Shown one piece after another: positions 43,643-52,173 of a stretch of 64,000 bases of DNA (its first letter is position 1; the number at the start of each line of letters is the position of its first letter). Made by a program: the position numbers and the translations under genes. The DNA comes from Maribacter sp. HTCC2170 (GTDB lineage Bacteria > Bacteroidota > Bacteroidia > Flavobacteriales > Flavobacteriaceae). The notes under the pieces were generated by a model. That model saw only the letters and a program-made list of their open reading frames with translations. It was not told where the DNA came from and did no database searches. The stretch spans positions 2,414,001 to 2,478,000 of the forward strand of contig NC_014472.1 in the NCBI RefSeq assembly GCF_000153165.2, written 5' to 3'.

Positions 43643-45223
43643 CTAAAGTGTTACTGGCATCTTACCCTCTGCAATTATTGAACCCGCGAAGTGGTTGGCA
43701 GCAACCTGCTGAAACACTTTAAAATCCTGATAGGCTAAAACACATGCTTTAGCTTTTTCGTAATCGAAGACGCCTAAGGCATATGGATTTCCAAAGAGGT
43801 AAAGAACAACATTTTTAGTATTTATTAACTCGTTTACGAGTTCAATTTCCTTATTTGTAAATCCAAAATTATCGGTTGGTTTAACCTGTGGCGGAAATAT
43901 CGAAAGAAGAATATTCTTTTCATTTTTAACCTTTGAACTATCTAACTGGTCCACGGTCAAATGCTTAAACTTGAAAAGGTTTTTCAGTTCACGCACAAAT
44001 TCATTCTCAGAACCTTTCGAATAGGAGAGGCTTAGAAAACCAGTTTCTCTAAATTCAGATATATTTTCTTTAGAACCAGAAAAAAGGGTTATACTCTTTT
44101 GTGCAATTTTTTGGTTTAGGAAATCGGGGTTAATAGTTTCAGAAGGATTCGACACGTCAGCGTTTATGGTTTTTTCTTTAAGCTTCCAAACACGTTCAAA
44201 AGCTGACTCAATCTGTGTTTCTGTTGCTTTGAGTGTTATTTCCTTAATACCTTCTGGTATATGTTCGGCAAAGCATAAAATATCATTACCTGCATCAAAT
44301 GCCAGCCACTCTAATTCTCCTTTATTTGGGTAGTTTTTTGAGACAGCATGCATGTTTAAAGCATCTGAAATAACTACACCTTTAAACCCGAGTTCTTTCC
44401 GCAAAAGCCCCGAAATCATTTCTTTTGAAATACTTGAGGAAACATTCCTCCCATTTGACAATGCTGGAACGGATAAGTGCCCAACCATGATTGAATCAAC
44501 ATTCTCCTTAATTAGTTCGATAAAAGGGGAAAGTTCATTGTCTAATAAATCTTCTTTGGATTTATCAATTTGAGGCAATCCCAAATGCGAATCAACCGCC
44601 GTATCTCCATGTCCGGGAAAGTGCTTTACACTACTTGCAATTCCTTCACTCTGCATCCCCTTTATGTATTGGATGGATTTTAGAGCCACATTGAATTTGT
44701 TTTCACCAAAAGAACGATATCCAATTACCGGGTTATCGGGATTATTGTTAATATCTGAAACAGGCGACAGATTATAATGAATTCCTGCTTGTTTACAATC
44801 ATGTGCAATATTCCTTCCAACCTGAAAAACCAAATCTTTGTCATGATCAATAGCTCCCAGGGTAATAGCATATGGGTATTGGGGCGTGTTTTCTATGCGC
44901 ATCGCTAATCCCCATTCTGCATCAATTGCCATTAACAATCGATGTTTTGAAGCCTTCTGATAACGCTTTATCAATTTTTGTAAAGTGGTAAAGCTATGTT
45001 CGTTGTAGATTACCATTTTTTTACCTTCATAGTTCGTAGCAGCACTAGCTCTACTGTGAAAGAAGCACAATCCACCAACATGATGTTCCGTAATTAACTT
45101 TTCAATTGCCTGGATTTCTTCTTCCGTGTCATTGATGAATGCCGCTGGCATAAACAGTTGCCCTATTTTTTCCTGTTTGGATAGTGTGGACTTGGCACTA
45201 TTTAAATCTAAAATTTTATTCAT
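43643..45223 (-). CDS. nagZ: NagZ-like glycoside hydrolase family 3 beta-N-acetylglucosaminidase
   Basis: This 526-residue protein has no signal peptide, so it is cytoplasmic. Its GH3 N-terminal barrel has the NagZ signature SSVKHFPGHGDTAVDSH (with the His/Asp pair) and VISDALNMHAVS (nucleophile Asp). A C-terminal domain of about 170 residues makes it longer than E. coli NagZ (341), like the two-domain Gram-positive and Bacteroidota forms. It should cut GlcNAc from GlcNAc-anhydroMurNAc. It overlaps the AmpG-like transporter gene by 8 bases and follows it in the operon, which supports this role over polysaccharide degradation. Confidence 0.9.
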   Translation of the reverse strand: MNKILDLNSAKSTLSKQEKIGQLFMPAAFINDTEEEIQAIEKLITEHHVGGLCFFHSRASAATNYEGKKMVIYNEHSFTTLQKLIKRYQKASKHRLLMAIDAEWGLAMRIENTPQYPYAITLGAIDHDKDLVFQVGRNIAHDCKQAGIHYNLSPVSDINNNPDNPVIGYRSFGENKFNVALKSIQYIKGMQSEGIASSVKHFPGHGDTAVDSHLGLPQIDKSKEDLLDNELSPFIELIKENVDSIMVGHLSVPALSNGRNVSSSISKEMISGLLRKELGFKGVVISDALNMHAVSKNYPNKGELEWLAFDAGNDILCFAEHIPEGIKEITLKATETQIESAFERVWKLKEKTINADVSNPSETINPDFLNQKIAQKSITLFSGSKENISEFRETGFLSLSYSKGSENEFVRELKNLFKFKHLTVDQLDSSKVKNEKNILLSIFPPQVKPTDNFGFTNKEIELVNELINTKNVVLYLFGNPYALGVFDYEKAKACVLAYQDFKVFQQVAANHFAGSIIAEGKMPVTL

Positions 45224-46490
45224 TTTCGTCAGCTCCCTTTTTGCCGTAATCTGGCGGATATTTTAAATATTTTAATATTAATAAAGCAGGTAAAGCGGCA
45301 ATAACGACCCAGATAAAGAACCCGTCATACCCTAACCATTCCTGGACATATCCACTAATAAGACCAGGCAACATCATTCCCAGGGCCATAAAACCTGTAG
45401 CTAGGGCATAATGTGAAGTTTTTGAAGCGCCTTCAGCGATGTAAATTAGATAGACCATAAAGCCTGCGATTCCGAATCCGTATCCAAATTGTTCCAACAC
45501 CACAGTGGTAACTACAGCTACAATATTTGTAGTGTTTGTTATAGCTAGAAAGGCATAGAATGCATTTGGTATATTGATTGCTAAAACCATGGGAAGCATC
45601 CATTTTTTAAGCCCATCCCTTGAAATTAAAATCCCACCAAGTATTCCGCCAATGGTCAGCATAATCACACCTATGGTTCCATAAATAGTACCGACCTCCG
45701 CCGTTGTATAACCTAACCCTCCAACTTCTTGGGAATCCAAGAAAAACGGAGAAGCCATTTTAACCAATTGTGATTCGCCTAATCTGAAAAAGAGCACAAA
45801 CGCTAAGGCAATACCCATACCTTTTTTCTTGAAAAAAGAGGAGAACACTTCAATAAAACCTACAGGTTTCTCTTTTTTAATTGCTTCTGACGATTCATAT
45901 TTTGGTGTGACGAAGAAATTGGCAATGGTTAACATCAACATTAATAGACCTGCAGCAATCATGGTAATTGACCATGCTTTAGTGTTGTCTCCATAGTAAT
46001 TTTCTAAGAAACCAGCGAGTATAACCAATAGACCTTGCCCTGTAACATTGGCTAATTTGTAAAAGACACTTCTGAACCCTACAAAAAATGCCTGTTTATC
46101 TCTGGTAAGTCCAATCATATAATACCCATCAGATGCCACGTCATTTGTCGCAGAGGCAAACCCTACCACCCAAAAACAAGCCAAAGTTGAAATGAAGAAG
46201 ATGTTTGTTGGCAATACCAGGCCAATTCCAATGAGCCCCAGCGAAGCTAAAAGTTGCATTGCCAGAAGCCAATTTCTTTTGGTACTTATCATATCAACAT
46301 ATGGACTCCATAGTGGTTTAATGACCCATGGCAAGTATAACCAGCTGGTATATAACCCAATATCTGCGTTACTTATGCCCAGTTTCTTGTACATAATTAC
46401 AGAAACAGTTACAACCATTACAAATGGTAATCCTTGTGTGAAATAGAGCACAGGAATCCAAGTCCAAGCTCCTTTATTCTTTTGAATCAT
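45216..46490 (-). CDS. MFS transporter, AmpG-like muropeptide/anhydro-disaccharide permease
   Basis: This 424-residue protein has about 12 membrane helices. The N-terminal KGAWTWIPVLYFTQGLPF and SNDVASDGYYMIGL-like segment (FASATNDVASDGYYMIGL) resemble AmpG/acetyl-CoA transporter-type MFS proteins. Between helices 6 and 7 lies a basic loop (KYESSEAIKKEKPVGF). It should import GlcNAc-anhydroMurNAc or its peptides. Its start overlaps the GHL10 stop by 17 bases and its end overlaps nagZ by 8, so all three are cotranslated. The substrate is inferred from neighbours. Confidence 0.85.
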   Translation of the reverse strand: MIQKNKGAWTWIPVLYFTQGLPFVMVVTVSVIMYKKLGISNADIGLYTSWLYLPWVIKPLWSPYVDMISTKRNWLLAMQLLASLGLIGIGLVLPTNIFFISTLACFWVVGFASATNDVASDGYYMIGLTRDKQAFFVGFRSVFYKLANVTGQGLLVILAGFLENYYGDNTKAWSITMIAAGLLMLMLTIANFFVTPKYESSEAIKKEKPVGFIEVFSSFFKKKGMGIALAFVLFFRLGESQLVKMASPFFLDSQEVGGLGYTTAEVGTIYGTIGVIMLTIGGILGGILISRDGLKKWMLPMVLAINIPNAFYAFLAITNTTNIVAVVTTVVLEQFGYGFGIAGFMVYLIYIAEGASKTSHYALATGFMALGMMLPGLISGYVQEWLGYDGFFIWVVIAALPALLILKYLKYPPDYGKKGADENE

Positions 46491-47997
46491 TTCTTTGATT
46501 TAATAGGATTAGTATTGGTTCACTCTCTTGTCCGTAATAGTTGATCACTGAAAGTGCAATATATTTTTTGTCTTTAAAAATGGTTTTAGGAAGTATGATC
46601 TTGTTTTCATTGACAGGTAGTTTCTCCAATAATCTTTTTAATGGATATTCTGTCCTATTTTTTTTGCCAGAAGAATAAACCATAGCAAATCTGTTATCCT
46701 CCTGAGGCGAAAGGTTAATTTCTATGCCATTCGAAGTGGTCTCAATTGATAATAATTGCGGTTGTCTTGCTGACTCAACTTTTGCCATAGGAGAAATAGG
46801 AGGGAGGGCTGCATTTTTATAAAACCTCCTTTTTAAGTACTCAACAACATCAGGATTATCATTCATTAGACTTTTTGCACTAAAGAGGACATTGCCTTGC
46901 ACCTTGGAATCTTTTCTTGCCAATTTCAACTGATTGGGCATTTCTTTTTTATCATCCCAAGCCTTATCACTGTTGCTTCTTATCTTATATGCACCGTTGC
47001 CAATATATAGATTGGTGTTTACGCTATTATTTGACCACCAGTTGACAATTTTTTTATGGGAAGCCACAGGTAAATCCATACTCCAATAAACTTGGGGGAC
47101 CAGATAATCAATCCAACCTTCATTCATCCAAGTAAGAGGGTCAGCATACAAATCCTCATAAGTTGTTTGTCCAGCTTTGGTATCAGAGCCTCTCGGATCA
47201 GTTGATTTGTTTTTCCAAACTCCAAAAGGACTTATTCCAAATTGAACCCATGGTTTAATGTTCTTAACAGTAGAATGGATATTCTTTACCAGCGAATCTA
47301 TATTGCTCCTCCGCCAATTTTCTACTGTTTGCCCAGAGAATGAATGATAATTATAAGCTAATGAATCATTGAAGATTTCATCTTTTATTCTATAGGGATA
47401 GAAGTAATCATCAAAGTGAATCGCATCAATATCATATTTTGTTACAACTTCGCCCATTATTGAAGCCAGTCTTTCACGTACTTCAGGTAAGCCAGGATTA
47501 TAATAATACTTATTGCCGTATTTAAGCATCCACTCAGGATGAAGGTTAAAATCATGCGTTGCACTAAGAACATCGGTTTTTAAATCAAAAGTAGCACGAT
47601 AGGGATTCAACCATGCATGAAATTCAAATCCACGATTATGGGTCTGATCAATCATCCAATTTAACATATCAAAATGACCTTCTGTGGACTTTCCTTCTGT
47701 TCCTGTTAAAAATCGTGACCAAGGGGCGTATTTTGAATCATAGAAAGAATCTCCGGCCGTCCTAACCTGAACGATTACGGTATTGAAATTCAATTGATCA
47801 TAGAACTCCAAAATCTTTAAAAAGTCAGCTTTTTGTTTTTCAATGGCATCAAGTCCGTTTTTGGGCCAGTCAATATTCACCACGGTTGCAACCCAAACGC
47901 CTCTGAATTCTGTTCTAGGCTGCGGTATAGGTTTTATTGCATCACATGAATTAAAGATGATTAAGAGCAATAAATAGTGGCTGATTTTTTTTAGCAT
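46474..47997 (-). CDS. GHL10 (DUF187) glycoside hydrolase lipoprotein, DigH-like
   Basis: This 507-residue protein has a lipoprotein signal with Cys18 (IIFNSC), then the GHL10 barrel (about 30-350) beginning EFRGVWVATVVNIDWP and containing YYNPGLPEVRERL, IHFDDYFYPY and YLVPQVYWSMDL. A C-terminal fibronectin-like part (about 420-507) follows. E. coli DigH (YddW), of the same family, cuts peptide-free peptidoglycan. The position at the head of an AmpG-NagZ operon suggests the same job at the outer membrane. Family call is firm, substrate inferred. A terminator for nagB lies just upstream. Confidence 0.9.
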   Translation of the reverse strand: MLKKISHYLLLLIIFNSCDAIKPIPQPRTEFRGVWVATVVNIDWPKNGLDAIEKQKADFLKILEFYDQLNFNTVIVQVRTAGDSFYDSKYAPWSRFLTGTEGKSTEGHFDMLNWMIDQTHNRGFEFHAWLNPYRATFDLKTDVLSATHDFNLHPEWMLKYGNKYYYNPGLPEVRERLASIMGEVVTKYDIDAIHFDDYFYPYRIKDEIFNDSLAYNYHSFSGQTVENWRRSNIDSLVKNIHSTVKNIKPWVQFGISPFGVWKNKSTDPRGSDTKAGQTTYEDLYADPLTWMNEGWIDYLVPQVYWSMDLPVASHKKIVNWWSNNSVNTNLYIGNGAYKIRSNSDKAWDDKKEMPNQLKLARKDSKVQGNVLFSAKSLMNDNPDVVEYLKRRFYKNAALPPISPMAKVESARQPQLLSIETTSNGIEINLSPQEDNRFAMVYSSGKKNRTEYPLKRLLEKLPVNENKIILPKTIFKDKKYIALSVINYYGQESEPILILLNQRNDSKE

Positions 47998-48004
47998 ATT
48001 GATT

Positions 48005-48039
48005 GAAAAAAGGCCTATTTCAACTAAAAATAGGCCTTT
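48005..48039 (-). terminator. Terminator after nagB
   Basis: A perfect 12-bp stem: AAAGGCCTATTT (48009-48020) and AAATAGGCCTTT (48028-48039), loop of 7. On the minus strand it is followed by a T-run, so it ends the nagB transcript before the GHL10 operon. Confidence 0.9.
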
Positions 48040-48058
48040 ATAGGTTTAATCAAAACAA

Positions 48059-49987
48059 TTAATCGAATTTATATCTTACAAAGGCTTCCATTGCGGCATA
48101 ATCTGCCAAACCTAAGGCGTGGTAGCGTTGGGCAGTATCTCTATTACGTTCTTCAACACGCATCCAAAACTCCCTTGCATCATCTCCTTGGAACATAACA
48201 CCATCTTTTTGTGATTGATGGAAGAATATTGCCATTCTCTTTTTCATTACCTGTCCTGGACTCATTGGAACTGCCATTTCAATGTCATTAATATCCCACT
48301 CATGCCATGCACCTCTATATAGCCATAACCAACAATCTTTCATGAACGGTTCTGGTTTTAATCGTTTCATGGATTCAAAAACGGCATCAAGACAAACTTT
48401 ATGTGTACCGTGTGGATCAGCAAGATCCCCTGCTGCATAGATCTGATGTGGCTTTATCTCGTTGATGAAATCGTACATAATTGTGATATCATCTTCCGAT
48501 AGGTTTTTCTTTTTGATAGTACCGGTTTCATAGAAAGGTAAATCGAGGAAATGAACATTTTCATCTGGCAAATCCAAGTATCTGGTCGCTGCATGGGATT
48601 CACCTCTACGAATGGCTCCTTTTAACTCCCTTACTTCAACAGAATCGAATGCATTCTCACCTTTGTCAAGAATATCCTCAATCAGTTTTCCAGATTTTTT
48701 GGTGGGGTTCATATTATTGCAAATTTCAGCGAACTTCAAGGCTTCAGAATCTGATACAGCTATATTACCAGAAGTTTGGTATGCAACATGAACATCATGC
48801 CCTTGCTCAACTAGCCTGTCAAAAGTTCCTCCCATAGAAATTACATCATCATCAGGGTGCGGACTGAATATTATCACACGTTTTTTTGCTGGTTCTGCCC
48901 TTTCTGGTCTATTGGAGTCATCAGCATTTGGTTTACCGCCTGGCCAACCTGTTATGGTATGTTGCAGCTTATTGAACATTCTTATGTTCAAATCATATGA
49001 ATCCTCTAAAGTAAGAAGGTCGGACATCCCATTATTATTGTAATCCTTGTCGGTAAGACTTAAAATGGATTTATTGGTTTTTTCACAAAGCCATACCACA
49101 GCTTTGGCCGTTAATTGCTTGGTCCATTCACAAGATTCAACAAGCCAAGGCGTCTTATTTCGTGTTAGTTCACTACCTGCACCATTATCTAAAACAAAAG
49201 TTACATTACCATGCTCTTGTAGGTAAGTTGCAGGCACTTCTGAAGAAACTCTACCTTCCACGGTCTCTTTAATGATTGATGCTTTGTTGTTACCCCATCC
49301 CAGAAGAACAATTCTTTTTGCACTTCTTACCGTAGCTATACCCATGGTTATGGCCTTTCTAGGTACATTACCAATGCCAAGAAAGGCAGGGGCAGCATCA
49401 ACTCTGGTAATATGGTCAAGAGTTATGATTCTGGTACCTGAATTGTAATGAGAACCTGGCTCGTTGAATCCTATATGACCGGTTCTACCAATACCTAATA
49501 ATTGAAAATCCAAGCCTCCGAATTTTTTTATTTTTTGGTCATACCCCAAACAATATTCGATGGCATCCTCGCTACCGATTTTACCATCAGGAATGTTTAT
49601 GTTCTCCGCAGGAATGTCTACATGGTTGAACAAGTGTTCATGCATAAAATACCAATAACTTTGTAAGTTATCCTTGTCCATTGGCAAGTATTCATCCAAG
49701 TTGAAGGTCACAACATTTGAAAAGCTAAGACCATCTTCTTTGTGCATTCGAACCAATTCCTCATATACTTTGATTGGTGAAGAACCTGTTGCCAAACCTA
49801 AAACACAAGTCTCGTTTTTGGCTTGTTTTTCTTTGATAAGTTCAGCAATTTCTTGAGCCACCCGAATTGAACCTTCATTGGAATCTTTGAAAATTACATT
49901 GTGGATTTTCTCAAATCTTGTTTCTTCGAATTGACCAGCCGGCTTATAGCCAATGTTCATTTTAGATTTTTTCTTTGTTGTTTTCAT
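48059..49987 (-). CDS. nagB: Glucosamine-6-phosphate deaminase fused to a PIG-L (LmbE) deacetylase-like domain
   Basis: This 642-residue cytoplasmic protein has an N-terminal NagB domain (about 20-300) with LATGSSPIKVYEEL, FNLDEYLP and GIGRTGHIGFNEPGS, complete catalytic motifs. After a linker (about 305-368) comes a PIG-L domain (about 370-560) with the zinc motif HPDDD at 377-381 and a later HGTH. NagB turns GlcN-6-P into fructose-6-P and ammonia. PIG-L proteins deacetylate GlcNAc groups. The fusion is known in Bacteroidota. Because no nagA is in this cluster, the second domain may deacetylate GlcNAc-6-P; that is inference. It is divergent from deoR, with shared operators. Confidence 0.94.
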   Translation of the reverse strand: MKTTKKKSKMNIGYKPAGQFEETRFEKIHNVIFKDSNEGSIRVAQEIAELIKEKQAKNETCVLGLATGSSPIKVYEELVRMHKEDGLSFSNVVTFNLDEYLPMDKDNLQSYWYFMHEHLFNHVDIPAENINIPDGKIGSEDAIEYCLGYDQKIKKFGGLDFQLLGIGRTGHIGFNEPGSHYNSGTRIITLDHITRVDAAPAFLGIGNVPRKAITMGIATVRSAKRIVLLGWGNNKASIIKETVEGRVSSEVPATYLQEHGNVTFVLDNGAGSELTRNKTPWLVESCEWTKQLTAKAVVWLCEKTNKSILSLTDKDYNNNGMSDLLTLEDSYDLNIRMFNKLQHTITGWPGGKPNADDSNRPERAEPAKKRVIIFSPHPDDDVISMGGTFDRLVEQGHDVHVAYQTSGNIAVSDSEALKFAEICNNMNPTKKSGKLIEDILDKGENAFDSVEVRELKGAIRRGESHAATRYLDLPDENVHFLDLPFYETGTIKKKNLSEDDITIMYDFINEIKPHQIYAAGDLADPHGTHKVCLDAVFESMKRLKPEPFMKDCWLWLYRGAWHEWDINDIEMAVPMSPGQVMKKRMAIFFHQSQKDGVMFQGDDAREFWMRVEERNRDTAQRYHALGLADYAAMEAFVRYKFD

Positions 49988-50030
49988 AATAAGTCTCCCG
50001 TAGCTATTGGATTATATATATATGTTTTTG

Positions 50031-50038
50031 CAAATGTA
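50031..50038 (-). promoter_or_regulatory. -7 promoter box of nagB
   Basis: On the minus strand this reads TACATTTG, a full match to TAnnTTTG, 43 bases before the nagB ATG at 49987. Operator copy A (50064-50089) starts about 25 bases upstream of it, over the -33 region. Confidence 0.5.
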
Positions 50039-50063
50039 AGTATAATAATTAATAACTGCTGTT

Positions 50064-50089
50064 TTTTGCTGTTAATATTGCCGTATTTT
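50064..50089 (+). promoter_or_regulatory. Candidate DeoR operator, copy A
   Basis: The element reads TTTTGCTGTTAATATTG then CCGTATTTT. It is matched, in opposite orientation, by copy B at 50124-50145: both share TTTGCTGTT, ATT, CCGT and TTT in order. TGCTGTT also occurs 10 bases upstream (50057-50063). It overlaps the -33 area of the nagB promoter. Confidence 0.5.
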
Positions 50090-50123
50090 GCAATTAAGTT
50101 TATTTTACTCAATAAAAATTAAC

Positions 50124-50145
50124 AAAAACGGAATAAAACAGCAAA
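50124..50145 (-). promoter_or_regulatory. Candidate DeoR operator, copy B (inverted)
   Basis: On the minus strand it reads TTTGCTGTTTTATT then CCGTTTTT. It is the inverted, slightly shorter counterpart of copy A and covers the -33 region of the deoR promoter box at 50160-50167, suggesting autoregulation. Confidence 0.5.
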
Positions 50146-50159
50146 TCAAATTCTTTTAG

Positions 50160-50167
50160 TATCTTTG
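50160..50167 (+). promoter_or_regulatory. -7 promoter box of deoR-murQ
   Basis: TATCTTTG matches TAnnTTTG and lies 22 bases before the deoR ATG at 50190. Confidence 0.55.
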
Positions 50168-50189
50168 AAAAATACAACTGAAATTAGTT

Positions 50190-50939
50190 ATGTTAAAAGA
50201 AGAAAGACATCAAACAATACTTACGCAAGTTGAACTGCATAATAGAATTTTACTGACCGATATTGCTGAAATATTGGATGTTTCTATTGATACAGCCAGA
50301 AGGGATGTCAAAGAATTGGATCAAGAAAACAAATTACGAAAGGTACATGGTGGGGCAATTGCCCTTGGATACACTACTAACAATACTAGAAATCAAAATA
50401 TATATGCGCTACAGCAGAAAATTAGGATTGCGGAAAAAGCAGCCGAAATTTTAAAGAATGATGGGGTAATTTTTATAGATGGAGGCACTACTTGTCTTGA
50501 ATTTGCCCGTATTATACCTGGAGATATGCAGCTAACTTGTTTTACACTAAGTCTTCCTGTAGCCATGGAGTTGAATACCAAGCCAAATATTGATGTTATT
50601 TTCGTTGGTGGTCAAATTTCTAAAGAAGCACAAATTAGTATAGGTACTTATGCCACAAATATGCTCTCGGAAATCAAAGTTGATTATAGTTTTATAGGTA
50701 CTGGTTATGTTGATGCTTCATTTGGTTTGACCGATTTTGACTGGGATATTGTACAGGTTAAAAAAGCCATTATAAAGAGCTCAAAAAAAGCGGTACTTTT
50801 GTCAATATCTGAAAAATTAAACTCCCAGCACAGATATAAAATCTGCGATATTAATGCCGTTGATACATTGATTACCGAATTGGAGTCAGATGATGATCAA
50901 TTAAAACTTTTTAGAAACCACGACGTATGTCTTAAATAA
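50190..50939 (+). CDS. DeoR/GlpR family transcriptional regulator of amino-sugar genes
   Basis: This 249-residue protein has an N-terminal winged helix-turn-helix (LLTDIAEILDVSIDTARRDV at about 19-38, then VHGGAI) and a C-terminal sugar-phosphate sensor domain of ISOCOT type with IFIDGGTTCLEFAR and FIGTGYVDASFGLTDFD. Such repressors respond to phosphorylated sugars, here perhaps GlcN-6-P or MurNAc-6-P. It is divergent from nagB and 4 bases before murQ. The shared intergenic repeat pair is its likely target. Confidence 0.93.
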   Translation: MLKEERHQTILTQVELHNRILLTDIAEILDVSIDTARRDVKELDQENKLRKVHGGAIALGYTTNNTRNQNIYALQQKIRIAEKAAEILKNDGVIFIDGGTTCLEFARIIPGDMQLTCFTLSLPVAMELNTKPNIDVIFVGGQISKEAQISIGTYATNMLSEIKVDYSFIGTGYVDASFGLTDFDWDIVQVKKAIIKSSKKAVLLSISEKLNSQHRYKICDINAVDTLITELESDDDQLKLFRNHDVCLK

Positions 50940-50943
50940 CTTT

Positions 50944-51756
50944 ATGAGCTATATTAAAATTACTGAAACCCCATCTAATTATGATAATTTGGAACGAATG
51001 GATACTTCGTCCATTCTTTTAAAGATGAACAATGAGGACAAGAAAGTGGCGGATGGCGTAGCCGCAGTTATTCCTCAAATAACAAACCTCGTTGATGCCC
51101 TTGCTGTAAGATTCATAAGCGGAGGAAGATTGTTTTATATTGGTGCAGGAACGAGTGGAAGGTTAGGTATACTGGATGCTTCTGAAATACCACCTACTTA
51201 TGGCTTGCCACATGAACGAGTTGTGGGGTTGATCGCTGGAGGGGATACGGCGATAAGAAAGTCTGTAGAACATGCCGAAGATGATGCTGAACAAGCTTGG
51301 AAAGATTTACTAAATCACGATATTAACGTAAACGATGTTGTTGTGGGCATAGCTGCATCAGGAACAACACCTTATGTTATTGGCGGTTTGAATGATGCCA
51401 AGAAAAAAGGAATTTTGACGGGGGGTATAACCAATAATCCTGGTTCACCCTTGGCTCTTGTCGCTGATATTCCAATAGAGGTTAACGTAGGCCCCGAATT
51501 TGTGACGGGAAGTACTCGAATGAAAAGTGGGACTTCGCAAAAACTTGTTCTGAATATGATTTCTACCGCACTAATGATAAAAATTGGAAGAGTAAAAGGA
51601 AATAAGATGGTGAATATGCAATTGAGCAATGATAAATTGGTCGACAGAGGAACCAGATATTTGGTAGAAGGTCTCGGAATTTCTTATGAAGAGGCTTCAG
51701 AGCTTTTGAAAGAGTACGGCTCAGTTAAAAAAGCATTGGATGCGGCAAGAAAATAG
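50944..51756 (+). CDS. murQ: N-acetylmuramic acid 6-phosphate etherase
   Basis: This 270-residue SIS-domain enzyme splits the lactyl ether of MurNAc-6-P to GlcNAc-6-P and D-lactate. Visible motifs are FYIGAGTSGRLGILDASE (about 65-82), AGGDTAIRKSVEHAEDD with the catalytic Glu, IAASGTTPYVIGGL and GSTRMKSGTSQK. It is slightly short compared with E. coli MurQ (298). It receives the AnmK product and supplies the NagB fusion. It is cotranscribed with deoR. Confidence 0.95.
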   Translation: MSYIKITETPSNYDNLERMDTSSILLKMNNEDKKVADGVAAVIPQITNLVDALAVRFISGGRLFYIGAGTSGRLGILDASEIPPTYGLPHERVVGLIAGGDTAIRKSVEHAEDDAEQAWKDLLNHDINVNDVVVGIAASGTTPYVIGGLNDAKKKGILTGGITNNPGSPLALVADIPIEVNVGPEFVTGSTRMKSGTSQKLVLNMISTALMIKIGRVKGNKMVNMQLSNDKLVDRGTRYLVEGLGISYEEASELLKEYGSVKKALDAARK

Positions 51757-51761
51757 TCTTT

Positions 51762-52163
51762 CTATTCTGTGATTATTGCAACTTCCTCCAATGTAACCTT
51801 TGTTTCCGAGGAATTGCCCCAAGAGTTAAGTATAAAATTCATAACATCGGCAACTTCTTCATCCTCTAGCCCAAGGGGTGCCATTGTATTGTTATAGGTT
51901 ACCCCATTTACGATCAATTCTCCATCTTGGCCATATTTAATACCTCTTATACTTGCTTCCCTGTTCAGCTTTAAATAATCAGAATTGGCCAATGGTGGAA
52001 ATGTATGCGCTACACCTTCACCATTAGGCATGTGACAAGTGACACAGAAATCGGCATAGATTTCACTTCCTCTTTCAATACTTTCTTCCAGTTCAGGATC
52101 TTGAAAAAATAACATTACAAGACCTAGGACAAGCCCCAAGTAAACTATAGTCAAATACTTCAT
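51762..52163 (-). CDS. Small membrane-anchored or exported c-type cytochrome
   Basis: This 133-residue protein has an N-terminal hydrophobic segment (about 3-20), then one haem-binding CVTCH motif (about 40-44) and a late Met ligand in NNTMAPLG. These are class I cytochrome c features. It lies 10 bases downstream of the sugar dehydrogenase gene on the same strand and is likely its electron acceptor. The D-P-E-L stretch after the helix suggests an uncleaved anchor, though cleavage is possible. Confidence 0.88.
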   Translation of the reverse strand: MKYLTIVYLGLVLGLVMLFFQDPELEESIERGSEIYADFCVTCHMPNGEGVAHTFPPLANSDYLKLNREASIRGIKYGQDGELIVNGVTYNNTMAPLGLEDEEVADVMNFILNSWGNSSETKVTLEEVAIITE

Positions 52164-52173
52164 TAATAATTGA

